64,000 bases of DNA from Ectobius pallidus (taxonomy: Eukaryota > Arthropoda > Insecta > Blattodea > Ectobiidae): positions 149,945,265 through 150,009,264 of the forward strand of contig CAXKWD010000005.1 in the NCBI GenBank assembly GCA_964059195.1, written 5' to 3'. Of the stretch, positions 12,219 to 23,113 are shown in pieces. Each line of letters opens with the position of its first letter. Position 1 is the stretch's first letter. The translations under genes and the position numbers were made by a program. Under the pieces are notes generated by a model. That model was not told the origin of the DNA, ran no database searches, and saw only the letters and a list, made by a program, of their open reading frames with translations.

Positions 12219-12404
12219 GCTTATGGGTCGACTCTTAACTAATTTTTTACGAAAACGTTCTATTTAACTCTCCTTCTTTGGTTGAAAATGGCTTCTTTTT
12301 TTTCGTGAATTTAATGTGTTGAATTTTATGTCTACAGAAATTTTCTTCTCTATTAAAGTCAAGTCTGTGGTCATGATAAAAAATCTGTACAATAAGAGGA
12401 AGTG

Positions 12405-13064
12405 TCTGCCTGTACGCGATGCCCAGCGAAATCTACTGAACGCAGAGATCTGAAATTTTAAACATAGATGGACTGAAGGGTGGGCAAATGCACCTCGAAG
12501 CCATATTTTTTATTTTTGCTTTCGTTCGCGAGTTATGAGTGAAAAACGGACAGAAAACGTGCAATTTTTGCGGTTTCGAAGCATCAGTTTTCAGTAATAC
12601 ATTTCAATTGTCAAATCAATTTTGCAGGTGGCTTTGTCTATTTTTTTGTCATACCTTGGAAATAAAAAAAACGCATCGCGATCGCTTGAATTTTGTAAGC
12701 CCACCCTGGTCGATTCTTCTGTTTATAATGTCAAGGCACGCAGACATCTAAAAGTTTCTACATAGACGGAAGAGGGATAATGAATTAGGCCTAAATGGCC
12801 AAACAACGATCGATTTGCATGGAACTCATTGTGCAGGGGTTTTCTGGGCCAGGGGACTCGAATCTGTGGCTGTTTTTACCAAGCGGCGCTTTATAATCGT
12901 GGAATAAACTCCAAAGACGGAGTTTTAGCTGTTTCATTATAATTATTAATTGTTTAGTTTATGAATGATTCGCGCGTAAGTGTTAATAAATATGTTTTAA
13001 TTATGTTGCTCTTAATTTTTAATTTCTGAATTAATTACCGCGGGCGAATCCGCGGACACCTATT
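12405..13064 (+). mobile_element. Helitron-like non-autonomous element (tentative)
   Basis: The 5' end TCTGCCTGTACGCGATGCC is followed by AAATCTACTGAACG, a pattern I associate with insect Helitron-type elements. The 3' side has an 18-base hairpin CCGCGGGCGAATCCGCGG (13038-13055), then ACACCTATTG. A second locus (60500-60860) shares AAATGCACCTCGAAGCC, GTGTTAATAAATATGTTTTA and CGCGGACACCT, and there the end is CTAGT, the expected Helitron terminus. No Rep/helicase coding is present. The terminal bases of this copy have drifted. Confidence 0.45.
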
Positions 13065-13210
13065 GAAATAAGATACAAAACCCTTTTGAAGCTGAATTTA
13101 TATGGTTATACCATATATGCAATCATCAAGTGAAACCGTCAGTGGGCTTTAGGCTTAAAATCAGTAAGAAACATTTCCGAGGAACAGCTACTTTCCGTAA
13201 AGAATAATAG
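13065..13210 (+). repeat. Fragment of the repeat also seen at 51498 and 22420
   Basis: It shares AACCCTTTTGAAGCTGAATTT-like sequence and GAAACCGTCAGTGG with 51498-51748. The TTAA that should precede CCCTTT has decayed to AAAA. No right end was identified. Confidence 0.35.
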
Positions 13211-13272
13211 TAATACTTGAATAAAAATTATCACATTTTACAGAAACCATTAATCAAGTATCTCTGCTTTAA

Positions 13273-13660
13273 GGTCCTTTTACACGGTCCTGTCAGTTCT
13301 CAGTTCCGTTTCAGTTTCCTTTTACGTTTCATTTTAGTCGATGTCGTTGTCGTTCAGTTGTCAGTTCTCACAAATGAAATCGTGATCTTTCGATATTGAG
13401 AATTCACTAGAATTCAAAGCAGTGAGAACAAAAAACCTGATAATTGGACTGATGGAACGTGTCTACACACACGATTTCAATAACTGAACTGAAGCGGAAA
13501 CGGGACAAATAGATCCTCTCATCTTGACAGTTCCGCCTCTCCGCTTCAGTTTTCCTCTCAGTTTTTTATTTTTACAAGGTTTAACTGACAGTTCGACTAA
13601 GAACAGAAAAGAGTTCGACTAAACGGAACTGAGAACTGACAAGACCATGTAAAAGGGCTA
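13273..13660. mobile_element. TTAA-flanked inverted-repeat element, 388 bp
   Basis: TTAA at 13269-13272 and 13661-13664 brackets termini GGTCCTTTTACACGGTCCTG and, read inward from the right, AGCCCTTTTACATGGTCTTG. The similarity continues through GTCAGTTCTCAGTTCCGTTT for about 40 bases. A TTAA duplication is characteristic of piggyBac-type transposases. A 3-bp TAA duplication (PIF/Harbinger) cannot be excluded. There is no coding interior. Confidence 0.65.
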
Positions 13661-13941
13661 TTAAAAACCTGTTCGATGTGGCGCATATTCAAAATATGAT
13701 GCATGCTTATCAACAGAACTATCCGTACATATACGACAAGAAATCGAAACTATAATTTGTCTTCAAAAGGAAGGCATTCTGTAATGACTGGATCTCGGCA
13801 GATTTCCAAAGTTATATGAGCTGAATTGCAAAAACTGTGTATTCAGTTGTTGTTTCATGCAAGATTTATTGTTCTCGACACAAAGTCTGAGTTTGTGCAA
13901 ACGATGGCTGCATCCAAAGAAGGGTATGATGTTTTACTAAG

Positions 13942-14626
13942 GGCCGGTATTATGATCGTGGTTTAACCTTCAGTTTTAGTTTAAACCTTGGTTTTTCAGA
14001 TTTTTGCATATTATAAACGATAACTACAAGTTAATCCTAAGTTTAACATAACTGGACCTTTTCTACCGTTTAACCTGTAGTTTAAGACGTAATAATTGTT
14101 TTAATGAAAATGGCTAAAAAACACGATTATAAGATAGTATCAACAAATTCAATTTCAGATACAACATGCTATGAGTAGGTGAGACTTAAAGTAATTCTAT
14201 TTGTTTACTTTCCGGAACGGAAATAATTTTAATACAGGCCTAAACATAGAAGGTTGTATTGTGAAACAAATACAATATAATTTTTATGAGCGATGAATAG
14301 CTATTTATTTTAGCTGTGATTGAAATAAGCTTACATTGAAAAAAACTTAGTTCAATTTTGATTTAACCGTTTCTTTAATAACAAAATTTCTAGCTTCAAT
14401 CTCTCTTCATACAAACAAACAAACAAACAAACACAAGCGAATTAGCAGATCTTATTGTTTTTCTTTTATTTCCAAGGCCAATTCGTCTTCTTTTCTCAGC
14501 CAACAGGTCTACCAACACCATTGCACTACGGTTTAACTTAACCAGAACATTATAAATGGCGCATACAGTTAAACTTGAGATTTGGTTTAATCTAGCCTAC
14601 AAGTTAAACTACGTATATAACACCGC
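13942..14626. mobile_element. Inverted-repeat element rich in GTTTAA motifs, 685 bp
   Basis: The left end GCCGGTATTATGATCGTGGT pairs with the inward right end GCGGTGTTATATACGTAGTT, both running into GTTTAAC. GTTTAA or TTTAAAC recurs many times within about 170 bases of the left end and again near the right end, the sort of subterminal repetition that transposases bind. Superfamily undetermined because the target duplication is unclear. An (AAAC)n tract near 14413 lies inside. Confidence 0.5.
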
Positions 14627-14859
14627 ATATAACACCGTATGAGTATTCCATAATATTCCCTTAAACAAAAAGTGTTCCATGGCCTAAAAGTTTAGGAAAC
14701 ACAGACCTAGAGAAACCGAGGAGCCACTGTGAACGCTACCAAAGGCATAAGTCATGCCCTCTGGAACATGCCTTGATGATATCCTAGACATAGATCTACT
14801 ATAGGTTATGTAAAGGAACGACACCAATTAACGCAAATGTGTTACAATGGCAATTGGGA

Positions 14860-14990
14860 AGATATAGCTTGCAACGGGTAATCACAGTAGCTAGCAACGT
14901 ACAAGCCTCTGGCGGTCCGATTTGCTGCCTGGCACTGCGAATTCGAATCTTGCTCACGGCAAGCCTGTTTGTATGTGTTTCATTATTGTC
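14860..14990 (+). mobile_element. Degraded tRNA-like SINE head
   Basis: The box-B-like GCGAATTCGAATCTTGC at about 14936 follows a G+C-richer stretch. Box A is poor. Single copy in the window, so weak. Confidence 0.3.
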
Positions 14991-15277
14991 CACATTCAAT
15001 TAGCTCTAATACGGTTGCAAACAATCAATCAATTGTCCCACAGTTCCGTGTCTGTTTTATTTCTTTCCCCAAATGACACAACTATGCATTTTTCTAATTA
15101 GAAATAATTATTTTTCCAATTAACAAAATGTAAATTTGTATACTTGGTTATAATTTAATTTTGTTTGCTATTTTTAAATATTTCCCTCCATGGACACCAA
15201 CAGTATACTGTAGGTATACTACGCAATATATAACAGTTTGTAAATGTCATAATACCTACTTACTCAATGATAATAAC

Positions 15278-15743
15278 TAGGGGGCGGATTTCTATGACCT
15301 AAAAAATAGGATACATGCATGCATTTAAGACCTAAAAAAAATTAAAATATGACCAATAAAATTTAAAATATGACTTTATCACTTACACACTGTGTATATT
15401 CTTTTTAAGTTTCATTACAATACATTTTATTAAAATATAGTGTTAATTATTTAAAATATTTGTAAATTCTCAAAAAGTATCATTATAATGCAAAATTTAC
15501 AAAATATGATATGGAACTTCAAAATTACTTTAATATGAACACAAATATGCCAAAAAAGACCTAAATATGCATATTCATACTAAATATGCTACAATAGTTG
15601 AAAATTTCCTAAATATGCAGTTATATGCACAATAAAAGCCGTTCCATTTTCACCAGGATGCTTGGAATCGGGTTTAAATTAGTCGGAAACCTGAAATAAT
15701 GCGAAGGGGAAAAATATGACATGTCATAGAAATCTGCCCCCTA
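15278..15743. mobile_element. Non-autonomous hAT-type element, 466 bp
   Basis: Ends TAGGGGGCGGATTTCTATGA and inward right end TAGGGGGCAGATTTCTATGA match at 19 of 20 bases. Flanks ATAATAAC (15270-15277) and GTAATAAC (15744-15751) differ at one base. The AT-rich body repeats AAAATATGAC and AAATATGC. The GGATTTCTATGAC core resembles GGATTCTTATGA of the 18462 element, suggesting related transposases moved both. Confidence 0.65.
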
Positions 15744-15751
15744 GTAATAAC

Positions 15752-17112
15752 TTATCAAAGAAGTTTCTAATGCAAGTTCAAGGCATCAATGATTTTATAT
15801 TGCAACTAGTATAACATACGTTTACACTCGAATGTACCATACAACAACAAAAAATCGTCTGGGGTAACCGGCATTTTTTAGCCTGAAGACTATATTATTT
15901 AACTTCAATACAGTCAGCCTACATTATATAAAAATTTACAGCCAGCTCGGAATTGTTCAAATTGTTTTCCTACACTTTTCTGTAACGACTTTATGTGGAA
16001 AGTTCAAAACTAATGTGGTCCTGAAGAATGGAGTCTTCGAATGGGACTGCTTGAAGAATAATTTTAAGAAATTTTACCGTTATTTAGTAAGTCTGCAGGA
16101 TAAAAGTGTATTTCAGCTCCCAATTCAGATGAGGAATTTATCGTATTGTATAAAGATTTTATAATATGGCCCTACGGAATTTCCATAAGCTTCAACTTCC
16201 TCTAAATCTAAGTAATAAGTAATAAAGTGTAAGAGGTAACACGAAAAAGTAACTCGTAAATGAAAGAAATGCAATAAAAGTGAACAAAAACTATTTATTG
16301 CAATTTTCATGTGATCCTGATACGAGTTAGGCCTATGCCTCATAGATCACACAAAACTTATAGTATAATATTAAAGGCAAAAAGCCGGGTTTCTAGATAA
16401 CTCCGAAAATAAATGTAGCAACGTAATGTTATGATTTTAATTGGCTGCACAAACCTTTAAGTTAGCAGGAATAATTGTAAGAATCAAGTGTTAGACCTAT
16501 CGATTAAATTTTCGAACCTGGAGAGCCATTTTCTAAAAAGATTGACTTTCATGGATTGTATTTATTAAAATTATTTGTCCTTCAATTAGTATTAATTTTT
16601 TTGGTCAACGTTTTCACTTTGGCATTACAGCCTTATGTCTATCTCTTCAATTGAAACAGCCAGAGGTCCTTGAGATTCGGCAAGAATTATTAGCAAAAAA
16701 TATCGGCATGCATATTTCTTGTGTGACTTACCCAAGGCGCACTGCAGTCAGCGCTGCTCAGCGGCTGAAAAGCGGGAACACAGCGAAACGTCATTGTTCG
16801 CTAAAGCTGCTGTCAACGGTTGTAACGCAGATTTATTTGAAAGCGATGTAAGCGTGACTGTCTTTCACAACTTACCTAGAACAAAGCGAAACACTAAGTT
16901 AGCGAACTAATAGTCAGAACTCTTCTGTGATAAAACTAATCCTTCCCAGGATAAATCGGTATAGGCCTACATCTTAACACCATTCTTGTATAGGCCTATC
17001 TGTAACATTTCAGGAGTAAGTATCTGGTTACATTAGGCCGTATGATTTTTCACATGGACTTGCAAATCAAAAAAGTAATATCCACTTACAGTAAACATTT
17101 TTCTTAGCATAT
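15752..17112. other. Non-coding DNA
   Basis: Short frames only. A G+C-richer stretch at 16725-16900 carries two overlapping 60-codon frames on the same strand. Neither looks like protein and no splice structure supports them. Three TAGGCCTA palindromes occur here. Confidence 0.45.
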
Positions 17113-17440
17113 ATTTATTTATTTATTATTTATTATTTTTTAAAATTACATAAATACATAGATAATATATAAGGTCCGAAACCCCGAAAGAGCAGGAGTT
17201 CGTGCTCGGGGGCAGTTCCATGCTTGTATTTACATGTTTTACATTATTGAAATATAATCTTAACCTAAAATTCCCTTAAAAGTAAATAGACAAAATATTG
17301 TGAAATAGTACTAGGGGAAAAGACAAAAGCTGAGAATAAACTGATGTAAAAATAATTATAATAATGAAAAAAGTTATCATGATAGATGATAGACAAAATA
17401 TTTTAAAAGGGACACAAATCTAACTTAACTTATAAGAGTT
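17113..17440 (-). mobile_element. 3' tail of a LINE-type retroelement
   Basis: On the minus strand CCCCCGAGCACGAACTCCTG precedes a run ending in repeated AATAAATAA. The same short hairpin-forming block (CCCCGA, ACACGAGCT-like, CTC, GGGG) occurs near 52444 before an A tail and near 57600 in inverted orientation. Only non-coding 3' sequence survives, so no reverse transcriptase is visible. The upstream limit is approximate. Confidence 0.45.
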
Positions 17441-17754
17441 TTTTTTTTAAATTTTAGATGTAAAGACTCCATAACTACTAGTACATTAATTTCTATGTTC
17501 AATAGTAGGCTATGTTGTATAGATTAAGTAGTATTGAAGAATACTTTTTGTTCCAAAATAACATGGGTTTTCGCTTAGAATATCAGAGAAACAGTAATTC
17601 ACTGCCGAATTAAAATCTATTAATATTATGAACTCTGCTTCATTGAAACTAACATTTCGAATTTAGTTCTGTGGGATCAAAACAAAAATGCGCTCAAGAC
17701 ATTATATATTCTCTATGTTTTAAATTTTTATTATTCATCATGGACAAAAAACGA

Positions 17755-18166
17755 CTGCAAGTCCCTGTTCTGCCTTCACTTTTTCACGCACCGGCCCCGG
17801 TTCGATTTCCAGTCGGGACAAGTTACCTAGGTGTGTTTCTTCGGGTGATTTCCTCATCTGTGAGACAAATGTCAGGTAACTTTAGGCCCATGTGGTTTTC
17901 GGACATCATCGTCCTATCATCTTCATCCCATCCGCGCCTTGTTCAGAATGAGTGTGTGTGGAACTGGTGTGTCTACTCCTGTGTTAGTGTTTTCTCGGAG
18001 GGGGGTTCATCAATGGGCCGATCATTCATCCGGGGAGGCCTTCCATGTCCTTGTCTGGTAAAAGAAGTATGTCTGTGATCCAAAAGTAATCCCTTTCCCG
18101 ACAGATCCCGGTCCTGTAAGGTCCAGGCGGCGTAGGCCACATAAACGTAGGATGAGGTAAACTAAG
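17755..18166 (+). mobile_element. SINE family 1, copy A
   Basis: Box B is GGTTCGATTTCCAGTC near 17799. The long body has GTGAGACAAATGTCAGGTAA, TTTAGGCCCATGTGGT, TCATCTTCATCCCATCC, then TCATCCGGGGAGGCCTTCC and CTTGTCTGGTAAAA. The body is shared with 49965-50405 and, inverted, 53466-53905. It makes artificial open frames of up to 135 codons. The next SINE inserted directly at its 3' end. Confidence 0.75.
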
Positions 18167-18176
18167 AGAAAAAAAT

Positions 18177-18400
18177 TCGGCCTGGGTGGCGCAGTTAGTA
18201 TCGCGCTCGCGGGTTGCGGGTTCGATCCCGGCCCAGGTCGATAGCATTTATGTGTGCATAAATGTGACAGGCCCATGCTAGTAGATTTACTGGCATTTAA
18301 AAGAACTCCTGCGGGACAAAATCCCGGCACACCGGCGACGGTCACGGGTCTAAGTTGCAGTACATCCCTGTCGTTAAATAAACCATATACCAACCAATTA
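18177..18400 (+). mobile_element. SINE family 2, full tRNA-headed copy
   Basis: Box A TGGCGCAGTTAGTATCGCGC and box B GGGTTCGATCCCGGC are both excellent. The body includes GCATTTATGTGTGCATAAAT and CACACCGGCGACGGTCACGG. A perfect 10-bp duplication AGAAAAAAAT flanks it (18167-18176 and 18401-18410). The near-intact promoter boxes suggest a fairly young insertion. Confidence 0.8.
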
Positions 18401-18461
18401 AGAAAAAAATAGAGATAATAAAGCAATAGGCCTATATCAGCAAAATCTTAATTGTAATTAC

Positions 18462-19062
18462 CAAGGCCCGGATTCTTATGATCTAAAATTGTTTGAAAAA
18501 TGACCTATAAAATGACCCTAAATTTTAAAGAAAATGACTCCATAATTATAAAGAATGACCTAAAGACTGATATTTTATTTATAAAAATTATTATTGTACA
18601 CACAAAGTTATAGACTGATTTATACATACAGTAATTGTAAAAAGTGTAAATGCAGAAAGGATGTCGTTGGTCTAAAAACTTTGGAGCATCTGAGAAGAAA
18701 AGTAAGAAAATTGATTTTAAAGTTGACCCTACAAAATGTTGCATTATATTAACTTATTAATTAATTAATTTAAAAAAGTTAATGTACTCAATGTAAGTTA
18801 AATGCATGAAAATGACTAAATGTGGAAGTAAATTACACGAAAATGACTAAATGTGGAAGTAAATTACACGAAAATGACAAAATAATGACGTAAAATTGAA
18901 ATAAATGTCCTAAAAATATAAATGCCATAAAATGACAAACAAAATGACCTAATAAAAATGCATTTCTATAATCTAGAGGCCGTGATAAGGATTTGTCTAC
19001 AATTGGCAATGTCTACGAAGCATCAATAAAAAAGATGACTTGTCATCAGAATCCGGGCCCTG
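18462..19062. mobile_element. Non-autonomous hAT-type element, 601 bp
   Basis: Terminal repeats CAAGGCCCGGATTCTTATGA and, inward from the right, CAGGGCCCGGATTCTGATGA match at 18 of 20 bases. A perfect 8-bp duplication GTAATTAC lies at 18454-18461 and 19063-19070 and fits the nTnnnnAn preference of many hAT elements. The interior is full of AAAATGAC(CT) motifs and a 30-base direct duplication near 18810-18870. No transposase frame. Confidence 0.8.
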
Positions 19063-19070
19063 GTAATTAC

Positions 19071-19992
19071 CAAGTTAATATGAAATTCAAAATGCCAAAA
19101 TAGAAGGATTAGAAGTATAATTGCAAATCTACTAATCATTTCTTGTATCCTTTTTCAATAGACATGTACACAATTAAACGCTCACAACATGATCATTTTC
19201 CTCCACGCGAACGCTAAGGCACAAAGAATAGCTTCATCATTAGTTTCTTAAGATTATTGAAGAAATTATATGTTCATCCATGCACGTTCAATGGACGTAA
19301 ACGCCTTGTCGTGATATGACATCATTGGCGATGTTTAACGAAATTGCTTTAATGGAAAGTAAATCAGCGACAGTTTCTAGTCAAAGAAGCAGGTTGAATG
19401 TTCGAATCATGACAATGACAAAAACACTACTAAATTAAGTTCCCCGTCCTCTTTTAAAATAGATAATTATATCATTATAATCTAGTAGTACTGCCTAGAA
19501 GGAACACACACAGATGCTCAAATAATTAATTCTGTGGGCGTCCTGTGAAATATAGAGGTAATAATAATTCTCGAATGCAGCAGGAGGTTTCTTTAAGGAT
19601 GAGCAAGCTGAGTACAATGGAAAAAAGGACTTTGTAAAAAAAAAAAAAAATTTTTCTAACGTCTCAGATGAAATTAAATCATTTAAAAATTGGTTTAATT
19701 TCAACAAGTCATTAAAATAATTTAACATTAATAATTCTATTGCATGTCTCTTCTTGTCAAGTAATTTATCCAGTAATTTACGTAACTATGGAGATAATAA
19801 TAAAAACAACTAATTAACAAAATTATTTGGAAGTTCTATACATTAAACATAATGAATAATATTCTCTATTAAATTATACAATTCTTAATTTGGTTGTATT
19901 TCATCCCGATGATTCTCTGGAAGTAATTATAACCCATAAATACTTTATGAAATAAATTCTCTTACTGTCATGAAGACTGTAAGATAATGTCC
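19071..19992. other. AT-rich non-coding DNA
   Basis: No feature beyond a 14-base A run near 19638. Frames reach about 77 codons with no recognisable content. Confidence 0.5.
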
Positions 19993-20050
<58 letters not shown>

Positions 20051-20095
20051 TTGATAATAATATTGATAATAATATAATAATAATAATAATAATAA
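19993..20095. repeat. (TAA)n microsatellite with TTGATAATA interruptions
   Basis: About 100 bases. It gives a poly-tyrosine artefact frame on the minus strand. Confidence 0.95.
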
Positions 20096-20650
20096 AATCA
20101 GGTAAACTGATGTCACAAAGGGCCAGAATGCTTTTGTTTATTCAGTGATAATTGCAATTATGGTAAGCAGAAAATAAGTTATTTTTGTAATCGATTTTTG
20201 AGTTAAGCTCCAGATCGGTTCATTAAGCAGGGCTTACGGAATAACAAATGTCTAAAGTTTGATAAGCATATGTGAAGGAATATGTGAGTAGTGTTATTTG
20301 TTAAAGCTAACTGTATTGCAACTTCCAAACCAGTATATGAACACTGTAAAACAACAAGTTGTCATCAGAATTGATTTACATTTGATAATGTCTTGGCCTA
20401 ATATAATACAAAAAATAGGCACTAAATTGGGCATTACTCCGGTACCGGTAAACCGATTTCGTCCAAAATCAATACTCTTCTTCCCATGGACGTTATAAAT
20501 GCGTATACTAAGTTTCATGAAAATTCGTTAAAGTGTATTTGAGTTATCGCGCGTACAGATACAAGGGCAGGCAGGCATGACAGAAAGACAGACGGACAGA
20601 CATTTTCCCGTCCACCACACGATCTCAGAAAGTACCATTCTGGCACTTAA
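20096..20650 (+). mobile_element. CCGGTACCGG element, short copy
   Basis: It begins AAATCAGGTAAACTGAT, then GCCAGAATG, and ends GGCACTTAATAAT. Read inward, the right end gives AGTGCCAGAATGG, so the termini are short inverted repeats. One internal unit starts at the palindrome CCGGTACCGG (20440) and ends GAGTTATCGCGCGTACAGA, then AGACAGACGGACAGACA. The copy at 37178-38083 has three such units, and a left-end copy starts at 63422. Not coding. Confidence 0.55.
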
Positions 20651-21654
20651 TAATCATAATTATTAACACAATTAATCACAGTTATATTTACGTCTATAGA
20701 CACATAATATAAGATGTATGTAATCAATAGAGTATATGAAGATGAACATACACGTCTGCTCAGAGAAGGTCGCCAGAGTGTCTTCGAAAGTAAGTTTCAT
20801 CATAACCCTCCAAGCAATATGGGCAAGACTTGGAACACAATAAAGAAACAGTTAGGGTATTAATAATCAATGCTAATTTTAAAGTCTATTATGTCGTTAC
20901 AGATTTAATCGCACCCCAAGGCGATAAGGAATCAATTCCAATTACTGCAATCATTAAAAGCTATTCTTGTCAGAGCAGTGCTTCATGGTAGGTCTTCACA
21001 CACATTGTACGTTAGGCCACTATTGTTTTTCACGTTCGTCATTCCACTGTGGCTACAAGAAATAGCTTGCGCTGTAATACTCTTCAGACATTTTGCATAT
21101 TAAACGTTATTGTAATGTTTTGTACTAATTACTATAAACGGTGGCTGTCCATCTATTTATAAACTGGAGAAGCTTGTAACCATCAGAATAATTATTTAAG
21201 AAGCAAGTCAGAGTAAACATAAGGAAGGTGGACAACATAAACCAGACGAATGTGAAAATCAGCCAAGATCTAAACATATAATATACCTAGACTAGAAGCT
21301 ATGGTTACCATATTTTCAGAATGTCAATAAGGGACAGCTTGACTGCGAAATTTGTCTAACCTTTTCCTCCTAATTTACAGATAATTTTCACATAAGTAAT
21401 AGGATGAGGGTTTACAACTGTGTGAGAACAATTTAACTCAACGATTGTAATATGCAACTAAAAATTTCTGCTGAAGTGGTAAATAAATTTCGTGAAAAGT
21501 TCACATTGTTCTTTGCTAGCCTGTGTAATGGCTTATGGTATGGAACGTGTACACTGATCTGTGTGCATTTTGAGGTGGAATCGTTTCTTTCCATAAACAT
21601 ATTATTCTTTAATGAAAACAATGGGCATATTACGAAGAATGGTTGGATACTATT

Positions 21655-21797
21655 TGGCAGGTTAAACTGGAGAACCCCGAGAAAACTTGCCCCGGTCCCA
21701 TTTTTGCCCACCATAAATTTCACACGGATCCACCAAGATTCGATCCCGGATCTCAGCAGTGGTAGGCGAGCGGTCTAACCACTCAGCCAATGGAGGC
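21655..21797 (-). mobile_element. SINE family 3 with tRNA head
   Basis: The minus strand starts CCGCCTCCA, then box A TGGCTGAGTGGTTAGA and box B GGGATCGAATCTTG. The box A resembles that of serine/leucine tRNAs. The body contains GGTGGGCAAAAATGGG and GTTTTCTCGGGGTTCTCC. A second, headless piece lies at 32540-32612. Confidence 0.65.
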
Positions 21798-21888
21798 GGT
21801 TCCATTTATGTATGGGACCGTAAAATAATAAGTTTTCAACTGTTTGATCACTTCCAACCATGTAATCTATTTATTTATATATACACAA

Positions 21889-21891
<3 letters not shown>

Positions 21892-21920
<29 letters not shown>
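21892..21920. repeat. (AT)n microsatellite, short
   Basis: AT dinucleotide run. It is followed by a doubled GACAGAAATACAGAAATG-type tract. Confidence 0.9.
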
Positions 21921-22419
21921 GACAGAAATACAGAAATGACAGAAATACAATTTTTTTGTGCTGGAACCCTTGAAACTTTGTATTCAATGCATTCCATGCC
22001 TTCGACATCTGCTGCTGCTGCTAGAGATGCCTTAATAGAGACTAATTTGCATTGCTAGTAGCATTGCTATTTTTGTGTCTAATGGCTAGTTTTGCGTTTT
22101 TCTAATTTAAGTGCACTTACATAGCATTCATACTGAATTATTAATTAAGTTAATTTATATACTTATAATGAATATTAACATTTTGTTTCTTTATCAGGAT
22201 ACCAGTAGCTAGTAGGCCTAATATTGAACCTTTCTTACTTTTACAAATACAGTAAATTATTGGCAGCTAAGAATCATGGTAATTTGAATCCTAGGTTTTA
22301 TGAGTTATGTTGAACGTCTATTTCTTTCATTCCTCTATTTGATTTTCAAATCGAAAATGCTTTCTCCACGAAAACTTTAAACCTGTTTTGGATATCAGTG
22401 ACAATTCAATTTTTTTGGT

Positions 22420-22465
22420 GAAAAAGTAGCATATAAACATGTAAATTCAGCTCCGAAGGGGTTAA
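22420..22465 (-). repeat. End fragment of the TTAA-type repeat
   Basis: On the minus strand TTAACCCCTTCGGAGCTGAA runs into TTACATGTTTATATG, matching the left end of 51498-51748 (CCCTTTCTGAGCTGAATTTT). The opposite terminus was not found. Confidence 0.4.
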
Positions 22466-22894
22466 GAAAAACTTTTGGTCAACTACTTGTGACCTTTAAG
22501 TAGATATTTGATATATTTATGTGCTATATTTATGTAGCACAATTTTTTCATATCCTTTTAGCAATGCGAAAAACAATTCCGGTAATGATCTATCTGTTTC
22601 TATATATTATTACATTTAGTCAAATTAGTCTAAACTTGCAAGGTAATTTTTCTATCAGACTTAGTAACCTTCGGTTAACTAGCTTAAAATATCAAAAGTT
22701 CACGTTAAAGAACTAAACAAAAAGAAATGAACCGCGATAATAAGAACGCGCAACCAATTTCAAACGAAACGGCGAATTTTAATAGACCAGAAAGGGATAA
22801 GTAAATATATTCACTAATTAGGCTTTAAAATTAACTTCAAGAAGATAATTAACATTTATCATCACAAAATCAGAGTTTATTGGCTAGCTATAAG

Positions 22895-23085
22895 ATGTTC
22901 CAGTTGCGTGCTGGTATGTGGTGTGTATCGGAGGGAAAGTTTGCTGTTGCCGGAGCATGGACTCCCCGGAGAGCGGACAGCCACTGTATGTCGTGCGACC
23001 ACGGCCGGACATAGCACCGGGAGTGACCGCACCTCTCGCGGCCAGATTGCCATGTCTACCGTCCGGCTAAGTTGATGGCTGGTGA
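22895..23085. other. Isolated GC- and CpG-rich island, function unknown
   Basis: About 190 bases clearly richer in G+C than anything nearby, with many CpG steps (GTCGTGCGACCACGGCCGG, CTCTCGCGGCCAG). A 78-codon minus-strand frame spans it but resembles nothing I know. I see no box A/B pair. It could be an old exon, a regulatory CpG-rich patch or an unrecognised repeat. Confidence 0.4.
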
Positions 23086-23113
23086 TGGATATAATACTTT
23101 GGAAATGGTACAA

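Noticed and set aside
17671..18426. Opposing open frames of 134-135 codons
   Set aside because: They lie in SINE families 1 and 2, run on both strands over the same DNA and match non-coding repeat bodies seen elsewhere in the window.
19901..20116. Poly-tyrosine frame
   Set aside because: Translation of a (TAA)n microsatellite.
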